From positions 7,909-71,908 of the forward strand of contig DATCTM010000049.1 in the NCBI GenBank assembly GCA_036567945.1: a DNA stretch of 64,000 nt. Direction: 5' to 3'. This DNA comes from BRH-c54 sp036567945 (GTDB lineage Bacteria > Bacteroidota > Bacteroidia > Flavobacteriales_E > Vicingaceae). Under the pieces are notes generated by a model. That model did not search any database, was not told where the DNA came from, and saw nothing but the letters and a program-made list of their open reading frames with translations. Numbering within the stretch: position 1 is the first letter of the stretch; each line of letters begins with the position of its first letter. Both the position numbers and the translations under genes were made by a program. Positions 8,371 through 15,766 of this stretch are shown one piece after another.

Positions 8371-9924
8371 CTATATCTTTCCTGTTTTCTGGCTACTAAT
8401 CAGTACATCATTATTGTATATAAACTTAAAATCCACATAGTTACTCTTGGTTTTATCCATTAAGTCTATGATACTTTTGTATGTGATTTCATTAGAATTT
8501 ACATACACTTCGTTAGCGTTATAAATTTCTATTAAGTCAGGCAATTGATACAATTTTCCAGCATAGTTTTTGACATCATTTTTTTGTAAATCGTTATTTG
8601 ATTTTACAGTTATTATATTGTTGTTTTTCAATTTTTCTTTCATTTTTTGAATAAAAGAAGCATTCCCAACTAAAATACTGGTATTGTATTTATTCTTTTT
8701 AATTCTAAGATAATTGAAATAGTTTAAAAATATCCTACTAAAAGGAATAAACAACAAAACTCCTACTAAAATGCTAATAATATACTTTGTTGAAAATGAA
8801 GAAGTATCAGGAAAAAAATGATTTACCCCTACAAATATTACACACCCCAACATTAACCCTATAACTGTTTTTTTGATACTTACATTTTTAGAATATGCTC
8901 CCGAAATGGCTAAGCCTGCCAAAAAAGAAAAAATTACAGCCATCACATTCAAAATGCCATAATTATCAAAAAATTCTATCTGATTCGGAAATCCTAACAA
9001 TGGTTTTATAGCATTAAAAACCAATAAAGAACTCAAAATAAAAACAATATCAATTAGCGGTAGTTTTATGTAAGTAATAAAACGCATTAAAATGGCCAAA
9101 AAAGCCCGTAAATAAATAGCTATATTGATAAAGAAAGAAAAGACGTTAGCTTTACTAGCAAAATGTTTTTTAGAAAAAATAATCATGGCATTGTAAAATA
9201 CAAACACATAATTTATACTGCCTTTTTTAGTACTTTCCCCTTTATAATGTATAATTTGAGCTTCCGGAAAATAGTAATTTTTGTATCCGGCTTGTATTAT
9301 TCTGTAAGATAAATCAATGTCTTCTCCATACATAAAAAAAGCTTCATCTAAATAACCAATTTTATCTAAAACACTTTTTCGCATCCACATAAAAGCTCCA
9401 GATAATACTTCAATTTCGTTGATTTCATCTTTATCTAAATAGGCTAAGTGGTATTTAGCAAAAGTTTTAGATTTTGGAAAAATAGCAGATAATCCAAAAA
9501 TTTTATAAAATGAAACAGAAGGAGTTGGTAGTCCTCTTTTAGATTCCGGAAGGAAAATTCCACTGCCATCAACCATTTTTACTCCTAAGCCACCTAAGTC
9601 GGGGTGTTTATCTGAAAAAGCAATACATTTACTAAAGGTATCTTCTTCCACCACTGTATCTGGATTTAGTAATAAAATATACCTTCCTTTAGCAATAGCC
9701 ATAGCCTGGTTATTGGCTTTAGAAAATCCAACATTATCCTTATTAGCAATAATTATCACTTTAGGAAATTGCTGGTTAACCATTTCCAAAGAATCATCCG
9801 AAGAATTATTATCCACCACAAAAACCTCTGCATCAATACCGTTTATTGCCTTAAAAACAGAGGTAAGACACTGCTCTAAAAAATTTCTTACGTTGTAATT
9901 GACAATAATAATAGATAACTGCAT
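8371..9924 (-). CDS. Family 2 glycosyltransferase with membrane segments and an extra C-terminal domain
   Basis: Residues 1-230 form a GT-A glycosyltransferase related to rhamnosyl/WbbL-like enzymes. Motifs are SIIIVNYNV at the N terminus, VVDNNSSDDS, a metal-binding LLNPDT, and FFMYGEDIDLSYR. Residues about 235-395 hold several hydrophobic helices. The last 110 residues (from about NTSILVGNASF) look like a small alpha/beta domain similar to the Rossmann-like part of polyprenol-phosphate sugar transferases, but I cannot prove this. Likely transfers a sugar to a lipid-linked or surface glycan at the inner membrane. It lies 12 bases upstream of nothing else on its strand and follows recR by 12 bases, so recR and this gene may be co-transcribed. 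Confidence 0.85.
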   Translation of the reverse strand: MQLSIIIVNYNVRNFLEQCLTSVFKAINGIDAEVFVVDNNSSDDSLEMVNQQFPKVIIIANKDNVGFSKANNQAMAIAKGRYILLLNPDTVVEEDTFSKCIAFSDKHPDLGGLGVKMVDGSGIFLPESKRGLPTPSVSFYKIFGLSAIFPKSKTFAKYHLAYLDKDEINEIEVLSGAFMWMRKSVLDKIGYLDEAFFMYGEDIDLSYRIIQAGYKNYYFPEAQIIHYKGESTKKGSINYVFVFYNAMIIFSKKHFASKANVFSFFINIAIYLRAFLAILMRFITYIKLPLIDIVFILSSLLVFNAIKPLLGFPNQIEFFDNYGILNVMAVIFSFLAGLAISGAYSKNVSIKKTVIGLMLGCVIFVGVNHFFPDTSSFSTKYIISILVGVLLFIPFSRIFLNYFNYLRIKKNKYNTSILVGNASFIQKMKEKLKNNNIITVKSNNDLQKNDVKNYAGKLYQLPDLIEIYNANEVYVNSNEITYKSIIDLMDKTKSNYVDFKFIYNNDVLISSQKTGKI

Positions 9925-9936
9925 AAAGATAAATTA

Positions 9937-10560
9937 TTAACGCAAGGTTAACGTATTTTCAAAAGGTACTCTGTTAAGAATAGAACGCCCAAGAGTAAGT
10001 TCATCGGTATATTCCAGTTCATCTCCTATACCAATTCCTCTGGCAATAGTGGTAATTTTTATGGGAAAATCTTTAAGTTTTTTAAAGATGTAAAAGTTAG
10101 TTGCATCGCCTTCCATAGTAGCACTTAAGGCTAAAATTAACTCTTGGGTATTTTCATTCCTGATACGTTCAAAAAGTTCATTTAGCTTAACATCGTTGGG
10201 ACCAATACCTTCCATTGGAGAAATAATGCCTCCCAATACATGGTATTTTCCTTTAAATTGATTGGTATTTTCAATAGCATACACATCTAACACATTTTCA
10301 ACCACGCAAATGGTTTGGTCGTTTCTGTTGGGATGTGTACAAATATTACATTGTGTATTTTCAGTAATGGTATAACAACTTTCGCAATAATTTATTTGAC
10401 TAGCCAGTGAAGAAAAGGCAGTACCAAAAGAAGTTAATTCTTCGTTTGTTCTGGTCAATAAATGTAGCACTAATCGGGTAGCAGTTTTTCTACCTATTCC
10501 CGGTAATGATGAAAGTTGCTCTACAGCTCTATTAAATGAAGGTGAAAAAATTTCGTTCAT
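9937..10560 (-). CDS. recR: Recombination mediator protein RecR
   Basis: RecF-pathway protein that, with RecO, loads RecA on gapped DNA. 207 residues, normal length. Order of parts: N-terminal helix-hairpin-helix with LPGIGRKTATRLVLHLL (about 18-34); a four-cysteine zinc motif (CESCYTITENTQCNIC, about 58-73); a Toprim domain beginning at TICVVENVLDVYAIE and containing HVLGGIISPMEGIGPND; and the C-terminal ATP-like motif region with TTIARGIGIGDELEY. The protein ends shortly after ILNRVPF. It lies downstream of moaE, 96 bases away, on the same strand. Confidence 0.97.
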   Translation of the reverse strand: MNEIFSPSFNRAVEQLSSLPGIGRKTATRLVLHLLTRTNEELTSFGTAFSSLASQINYCESCYTITENTQCNICTHPNRNDQTICVVENVLDVYAIENTNQFKGKYHVLGGIISPMEGIGPNDVKLNELFERIRNENTQELILALSATMEGDATNFYIFKKLKDFPIKITTIARGIGIGDELEYTDELTLGRSILNRVPFENTLTLR

Positions 10561-10656
10561 AAATTGAAATAGGAAATTAGTTTTGGTAAAAATACTACAT
10601 TTTCCGTTGTGAAATGGAGTGTTATAATGGTTTTACTAACACTAAATGTTGAAGAC

Positions 10657-11085
10657 TTAACTATTCTTTTTCCATTGATGAGAATCATCTTCAAAAATTT
10701 CTTTACCAAAAACAGGCACTTTTGCCTTAATTTCTTCGGTAATAAATCGACAAGCATCAAAAGCCATTGCTCTGTGTTTAGATGATGTGAAAACAAATAA
10801 ACATATTTCTCCTGCTTTTACAATGCCCAAACTGTGATAAATATGTAAACAGGTTAAATCAAATTTTTCAAAAGCGGCTTCTCTTATTTGATGAAATTCT
10901 TTTTCTGCCATTTCCTCATAAGCAGTATAATCTATCGCTTTTACCGTTTTACCATCTATTTCGTCTGCTCTAACTTGTCCTAAAAATATAGCATGTCCAC
11001 CTATATTTGTTTTAACTTGGTGATGAGCTATGGAAGTCGCTATTTTTTCGGGAGATATCGCTCCTACTACTAATGCTTTTTTCAT
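10657..11085 (-). CDS. moaE: Molybdopterin synthase catalytic subunit
   Basis: MoaE transfers sulfur from MoaD thiocarboxylate to precursor Z to make molybdopterin. About 142 residues from MKKALVVGAIS. An ATG eight codons upstream exists, but it would overlap the preceding gene and add an atypical tail. Visible family features are IFLGQVRADEIDG, YTAYEEMAEKEF, the conserved HR in SSKHRAMAFDAC, and the two functional lysines within EEIKAKVPVFGKE. It starts 11 bases after the MoeB/ThiF-type gene ends, so the two form an operon. MoaD, MoaA and MoaC are not in the window. Confidence 0.93.
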   Translation of the reverse strand: MKKALVVGAISPEKIATSIAHHQVKTNIGGHAIFLGQVRADEIDGKTVKAIDYTAYEEMAEKEFHQIREAAFEKFDLTCLHIYHSLGIVKAGEICLFVFTSSKHRAMAFDACRFITEEIKAKVPVFGKEIFEDDSHQWKKNS

Positions 11086-11096
11086 ATGATAGTTAT

Positions 11097-12191
11097 TTAC
11101 TGTTTCCAATCTACAATTCCTTCACGAAGGTTAATTAACCTATCAAAACCTTGCTTTTCTAAAAATTCAATACAATTAACACTTCTTACTCCATGTTGAC
11201 AAAAAACCAATGTTTTTAATGATTTATCTATACGTTCCATCTGTTGCGGAATTTCCTGCAAAGGAATATTTATAACTCTTTCATCAATTAACTTTGGTTG
11301 TTCCCATGGCATTCTAACATCCAAAATTTGTAATTCTTTTTCTTCTAAAAAATGAGTAAGGTCATTAATTGATATTTCTTTCATATTGTTTTTGTTTTCT
11401 GTCAACCCGCAAAAAAAGTCATAATTAAATGTTGTAAAATTGATGTTTTTCGCAATGGTTACTTCGGATTCGTTTTTGGCAATGTTTACAGTGGTAAAAT
11501 TAGCTCCCAAGGCATTGTAAATAGTAAGTTTTCCAGAAAGTATTTCTCCAATTTGTAAAATAATTTTCAATGCTTCATTAGCTTGTTGCAACCCAATTAA
11601 TCCGGGTAAAACGCCCAACACACCAACATCAGAACAACTGGGAACACTTCCTCCTTTTGGCGGATTTGGAAAAAGACATCTGTAAGTTGGCCCGTTTTGG
11701 TAATTAAAAACCGTAACTTGTCCTTCAAATTTAAAAATGGCACCGTAAACTAAAGGTTTATTGCTTATCACACAAGCATCATTTACCAAATAGCGAGTAG
11801 AAAAATTGTCAGTTCCATCAATAATTATATCGTATTGACTAAAAAGATTAAGAGCATTGTTAGTGGTTAATTTTTCGGGGAAAGCAGTAATTTCAATGCA
11901 ATTATTTCGAGCTAAAAGTCTTTCCTTAGCGGCTAAAGCTTTGTTTTTTCCAATATCTTCTGTTGTAAAAAGAACTTGACGTTGTAAATTACTTTCATCA
12001 ACAGTATCAAAATCTATTATTCCAATATTTCCAACTCCCGCTGCCGTTAAATAAAGTAAAACCGGACAACCCAATCCTCCCGCACCAATAACCAATACTC
12101 GAGCTTTTTTTAGTCTTTGCTGACCTTCAATTCCAACTTTATCTAGAATTAAATGGCGGTTATATCTTTTTTTTTCTGACTCGTTTAACAA
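11097..12191 (-). CDS. MoeB/ThiF-type adenylyltransferase with C-terminal rhodanese domain
   Basis: E1-like enzyme that adenylates the C-terminal Gly-Gly of a ubiquitin-like sulfur carrier (MoaD or ThiS), with a rhodanese domain that can pass on sulfur. 364 residues. The nucleotide-binding GAGGLGCP is at about 37-43, DNFSTRYLVNDAC at about 128-140, the PSCSDVGVLGVLPG segment holds Cys186, and rhodanese residues are about 270-364 with active-site loop CQHGVR (Cys331). Oddity: the MoeB zinc pairs (two CxxC) are reduced to single cysteines (TYRC at 169-172 and FFCG around 261). Next to moaE, so molybdenum cofactor synthesis is the likely role, but a ThiF role is not excluded. Confidence 0.88.
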   Translation of the reverse strand: MLNESEKKRYNRHLILDKVGIEGQQRLKKARVLVIGAGGLGCPVLLYLTAAGVGNIGIIDFDTVDESNLQRQVLFTTEDIGKNKALAAKERLLARNNCIEITAFPEKLTTNNALNLFSQYDIIIDGTDNFSTRYLVNDACVISNKPLVYGAIFKFEGQVTVFNYQNGPTYRCLFPNPPKGGSVPSCSDVGVLGVLPGLIGLQQANEALKIILQIGEILSGKLTIYNALGANFTTVNIAKNESEVTIAKNINFTTFNYDFFCGLTENKNNMKEISINDLTHFLEEKELQILDVRMPWEQPKLIDERVINIPLQEIPQQMERIDKSLKTLVFCQHGVRSVNCIEFLEKQGFDRLINLREGIVDWKQ

Positions 12192-12301
12192 AACATTAAG
12201 TTCTTTTTGTTCATCAACAAAATTAACCTTTTAATTAAAGTAGTTTTAATTTTTTTAACAACTAATCATCCTTTATTCACTAAATAATCTATTAAAAGAT
12301 T

Positions 12302-12309
12302 TATTTTTG
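12302..12309 (+). promoter_or_regulatory. -7 promoter element for the BatE-like gene
   Basis: Perfect TAnnTTTG match (TATTTTTG) 27 bases before the start codon, in the 144-base region divergent from the MoeB/ThiF gene. Confidence 0.4.
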
Positions 12310-12335
12310 AATGAATATTTTTTTAAGTATTAAAA

Positions 12336-13091
12336 ATGACACCAAAAATAGGCGTATTTTATTTTTTAATTTGTTTGTTGAGTTTCTCAACCGTAATGGC
12401 AAACGATAGTTTTAAATTAGCTAACAAGTTATATGATGAACAAAAATATGAAGAAGCTATTGAGCAATACGAACTGCTAATTAAAGAAGGAAAAATAGCG
12501 GCTGATGTTTATTACAACTTGGGCAATGCTTATTTTAAAAATGATGAAATAGCTGCTGCTATCTTGAATTATGAACGAGCTTTAAAATTAAACCCAAATA
12601 ACGAAGATGCTGCTTTTAACCTTAAAATAGCCAACAGTAAAATCATTGACAAAGTTGAAGCCTTACCTTCCTTATTTATTGAAAATGCCTGGCAAACATT
12701 TGTAACTTCAAAAAGTGTTGATGGATGGGCAACCCTAAGTATTATCTCTATTTTTATTGCTCTGCTTTTCTTTATTGGTTATTTATTCTTAAGTCAGATA
12801 GTAATTAAAAAAATAGGTTTTTATGGAGGAGCTTTACTAATTATAGTGAGTTTATTTACTTGGTTTATGGCACATCAACACAGTTCTTTATTAAAAAGTA
12901 AATCTGATGCTATCGTTTTTGCCAATATTTTATCTGTAATGAGCGAACCTAACGAAAAATCTAAAAAATTATTTACCATACACGAAGGGTTAAAAGTTAA
13001 CCTACTAGATGAAAAAAATAAATGGTCAAAAATAAAAATCCAAAATGGAAATGTTGGTTGGGTTAAAAGTGAAGAGATAAAGGAGATTTAA
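12336..13091 (+). CDS. BatE-like TPR and SH3-type protein
   Basis: 251 residues. Signal peptide (about 1-22, ending STVMA), two to three TPR repeats (about 25-115; KYEEAIEQYELLI, DVYYNLGNAYFKNDEIAAAILNYERALKLNPNNEDA), two transmembrane helices (about 130-180), and a C-terminal bacterial SH3-like domain (about 190-251; VMSEPNEKSKKLFTIHEG, WSKIKIQNGNVGWV). This order matches BatE, the last gene of the Bacteroides aerotolerance operon batABCDE. Here it stands alone, with no VWA-domain batA/batB, batC or batD beside it. Role likely in envelope assembly; exact function unknown. Confidence 0.75.
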   Translation: MTPKIGVFYFLICLLSFSTVMANDSFKLANKLYDEQKYEEAIEQYELLIKEGKIAADVYYNLGNAYFKNDEIAAAILNYERALKLNPNNEDAAFNLKIANSKIIDKVEALPSLFIENAWQTFVTSKSVDGWATLSIISIFIALLFFIGYLFLSQIVIKKIGFYGGALLIIVSLFTWFMAHQHSSLLKSKSDAIVFANILSVMSEPNEKSKKLFTIHEGLKVNLLDEKNKWSKIKIQNGNVGWVKSEEIKEI

Positions 13092-13172
13092 GTTTTACTA
13101 CCAAAGAATTTAATTTTTAGCAAAGAAATATAGCAATAAATTTCTGATTATCAATTCGTTACATCATTCAAC

Positions 13173-14213
13173 TTATTTATAAATTTTTCTTCTATTAAGC
13201 TCTCTTTGGAAACTTCTGGCGTTTGCTAAATGCTCATTATAATTACTGGCAAAAGCATGATAACCCGAAAAATCAGCTTTCGCACACATATAAATGTAAT
13301 TGTGTTTCTCATAATTCAATACGGCATCTAAGGAGCTTATTTCTGGTAAATTTATTGGTCCGGGCGGTAACCCTTTATGAATATAAGTATTATATGGGGT
13401 ATTTGTCTCCAAGTGTTTTGTAAGTACACGATTAATGTTAAAATCACCAATACCATAAACTACTGTAGGGTCAGATTGTAGCAACATGCCTTTTCGTAAT
13501 CTATTAATGTACAATCCTGCTATCTTAGCTCTTTCATCTCTATGTACAGATTGCTCAGCCTGAACAATAGAAGCCAAAACAGCTACTTCAGATTGAGAAA
13601 GATTTAAATCTCTTGCTTTTGCTTTTCTATCTTCATTCCAAAATTTCTTGTATTCTTCTGCCATACGTTGCACAAACTCTTCGGCAGATGTATTCCAATA
13701 AAACTCGTAAGTGTTGGGTAGGAAAAGTGTTAAAATAGTAATAGTATTAAAACCGTATTTTAATGTAAAAGATTTATCGCTGAGTAAATTATACAACTCA
13801 ATACTATCACACTCTAAATTTTTGGTTGCTGTTCCTGCTAATTCTTTAATAGTTCGTACGTTGTTAAAAGTTACTTTTACAGGTTCTTGCTCTCCTGAAC
13901 GTAATAAATCTACCAATTCATTATTACTCATGCCTTCTTTAAGCTTATATCTTCCAGGTTTAATATTATTAATGAAGTTTGATTTTTTTTCAGCAACCCA
14001 TTTAAAAGAAGCTCTGTTAATGATGATTCCTTTTTCGTAGAGAGCATTAATTACATCATCAAAAGTATAATGGCTATAAATATGGAAATAAGCAGAATTG
14101 GTATTTTTCAAGGTAACATTGGGCTGATAAACCTTTTCATACATGTTATACACCACATATCCGCCACCAATAAGCAAGATTAAGAATAGAGATATGATTA
14201 TTTTTTTGAGCAT
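13173..14213 (-). CDS. mltG: Endolytic murein transglycosylase MltG
   Basis: Inner-membrane lytic transglycosylase that cuts nascent glycan strands and sets their length. 346 residues, standard size. One N-terminal transmembrane helix (about 5-22), a LysM-like region, then the YceG catalytic domain. The catalytic region is seen as VLASIVQAEQ, with the second acidic position of the usual SIVEKE motif kept as Glu, followed by GLYINRLRKGMLLQSDPTV and YGIGDF, then NTPYNTYIHKGLPPGPI. Ends NYNEHLANARSFQREL. Single gene, convergent with the BatE-like gene. Confidence 0.95.
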   Translation of the reverse strand: MLKKIIISLFLILLIGGGYVVYNMYEKVYQPNVTLKNTNSAYFHIYSHYTFDDVINALYEKGIIINRASFKWVAEKKSNFINNIKPGRYKLKEGMSNNELVDLLRSGEQEPVKVTFNNVRTIKELAGTATKNLECDSIELYNLLSDKSFTLKYGFNTITILTLFLPNTYEFYWNTSAEEFVQRMAEEYKKFWNEDRKAKARDLNLSQSEVAVLASIVQAEQSVHRDERAKIAGLYINRLRKGMLLQSDPTVVYGIGDFNINRVLTKHLETNTPYNTYIHKGLPPGPINLPEISSLDAVLNYEKHNYIYMCAKADFSGYHAFASNYNEHLANARSFQRELNRRKIYK

Positions 14214-14333
14214 TGACTGATGTTAATAATAGAATACAAAATAAATGATTTTAGTGCATTTTATTTAAGTTGTTGCTTGAAATAAAATAACTACCCTTCA
14301 AGCTAAGTTAATTCTGAAAAACTTATATAAAAC

Positions 14334-14370
14334 AAAAAACCCTTGAGAAATAAATCTCAAGGGTTTTTTT
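14334..14370. terminator. Terminator downstream of the outer-membrane barrel gene
   Basis: Inverted repeat AAACCCTTGAGA / TCTCAAGGGTTT around AATAAA, with A-run before and T-run after, so it can work on either strand. It lies just past the stop of the minus-strand gene at 14389. Confidence 0.85.
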
Positions 14371-14388
14371 ATCTTATTAATCTACTTC

Positions 14389-15249
14389 TTAGAAGTGGAA
14401 GTTTAATGAAATGTTAGCACCAGAGATACCAGTATCTAAACCGAAAGAGCTAGTTTTTCCAGTTTTAGTAGTTCTAGTTACTAAAGAGTTAGCAGTAGCT
14501 GATGGAGAAGCTAAAGTCCATTGCTCAGTAGTTTGCTCACCTTCACCAGTTGAATTCATTGCTAATCCCCAAGTATACTCAGCACCTAAAGATACTTTTG
14601 GAGCAAAAAACCATTCAACACCGATAAAACCTTGTAATCCTAACATAAAAGTAGAACCATTTTTCATTTCTGTAGTTCTAGGACCATTACTAGTAGTTGT
14701 AGTACCAGCAGTAAAGTTATCAGTCCAAGTAGCAACTGCATTATCACTAAAGTCATGACCGTAATCATAAGTAGTTGAAGAACCACCAAATCCAATCATT
14801 ACCATAGCACCATAAACACCTTGAATTCTAGTATTACCTCTTCTTTTCTCAATACCACCACCTAAAACGATGTTATTGTAAGAAGTTTTCATTTCATCTG
14901 TTAATTCAACAGGAGTTACAGTTGAAGAAGTGTCAAAAATGTTAGTAGTTGTTGTACTTCCGAAACCAATTCTTAACATACCTCTGTATGCAGTAGTCTC
15001 ATCTTTAAACATTTTACCATAGATAGCCATGTTTGGAGCAAACCAAGTAGCACCAGCACCAGCACTATTGAATGTGTTTCCATTAAATAAGTTACCTGCA
15101 TAGTTAATAATAGGATTAGCATCGATACCGATAGACCAATCACCAGCTTCTGGTAAATAAGCTTCACCTTTTTTAGATGTTAAACCATCTTGTGCGAAAG
15201 TCGCAGTAGCTAAAAATAAAGAAGCTACAAATAATACTCTTTTTTTCAT
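14389..15249 (-). CDS. Predicted outer-membrane beta-barrel protein
   Basis: 286 residues. Clear signal peptide (MKKRVLFVASLFLATATFAQ). The mature part has alternating hydrophobic and polar strands typical of an 8-10 stranded barrel (IVLGGGIEKRRGNTRIQGVYGAMVMIG; FMLGLQGFIGVEWFFAPKVSLGAEYTWGL) and ends in Phe (ISLNFHF), as barrel proteins do. Between strands are long Thr/Ser/Gly-rich loops, for example around TAGTTTTSNGPRTTE. No enzymatic motif. Codons are strongly biased to common ones, suggesting high expression. It has its own promoter and a strong terminator. Function unknown. Confidence 0.75.
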   Translation of the reverse strand: MKKRVLFVASLFLATATFAQDGLTSKKGEAYLPEAGDWSIGIDANPIINYAGNLFNGNTFNSAGAGATWFAPNMAIYGKMFKDETTAYRGMLRIGFGSTTTTNIFDTSSTVTPVELTDEMKTSYNNIVLGGGIEKRRGNTRIQGVYGAMVMIGFGGSSTTYDYGHDFSDNAVATWTDNFTAGTTTTSNGPRTTEMKNGSTFMLGLQGFIGVEWFFAPKVSLGAEYTWGLAMNSTGEGEQTTEQWTLASPSATANSLVTRTTKTGKTSSFGLDTGISGANISLNFHF

Positions 15250-15766
15250 TTTAATTGTTTTTAGTTAAACTTAATTTAATTTCTAATTTTTTTACTTTTT
15301 TAAAACTTGGGCAAACTTACAACATTTTTTTTAAATCGCACAAGTTTTTATTTTTTTTATTAACAATTGTTGAAAACAATTAACACACTGTTGATAAACT
15401 GATAGCATATTAATTATCAGCGACAAATGTATCTATTATGCTTTAAATTACAATTTAATCTAAAAAAATAACTGTTTTTTAACATTTTTTAATTCCACAA
15501 AAAAGCTCCTAACCTATTATGTTTACTGAGCTTCACCTCTAAAACACTTTTTCTTTCCTTTTTTTATATTAAATTGATTGGTTTTTAATAATTAACTAAT
15601 AGAAAGGTATATACTATATATTAATTCCTTTTGATTTTATATAAATGAAAAAACTATATTTTAAAAAAATACGACATATGCCCTATGCTATATTTTATAT
15701 ATTTCACAAACTTCTTATAAAAAATGTCTACCCTATACCCCCTATAATAAATTAAATATATAATTT
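15250..15766. other. 517-base AT-rich intergenic region
   Basis: Lies between two minus-strand genes. It holds the promoter of the outer-membrane protein near 15312-15343 and otherwise very AT-rich sequence with T and A runs and ATATA tracts around 15608-15630 and 15690-15765. I found no convincing small gene, RNA structure or terminator in it. Confidence 0.6.
15312..15343 (-). promoter_or_regulatory. Promoter of the outer-membrane barrel gene
   Basis: On the minus strand a perfect -7 element TAAGTTTG (15319-15312) lies 63 bases before the start, with a TTG at 15343-15341, a spacing of 21 bases. This fits the Bacteroidota promoter pattern. Confidence 0.5.

Noticed and set aside
10557..10796. 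Minus-strand open frame overlapping moaE and recR ends
   Set aside because: Overlaps moaE in another frame and has no protein-like features; not a MoaD.
13711..14040. Open frame on the plus strand inside mltG
   Set aside because: Antisense to a well-supported gene, no recognisable protein family, no promoter; a shadow of the low-GC coding sequence.
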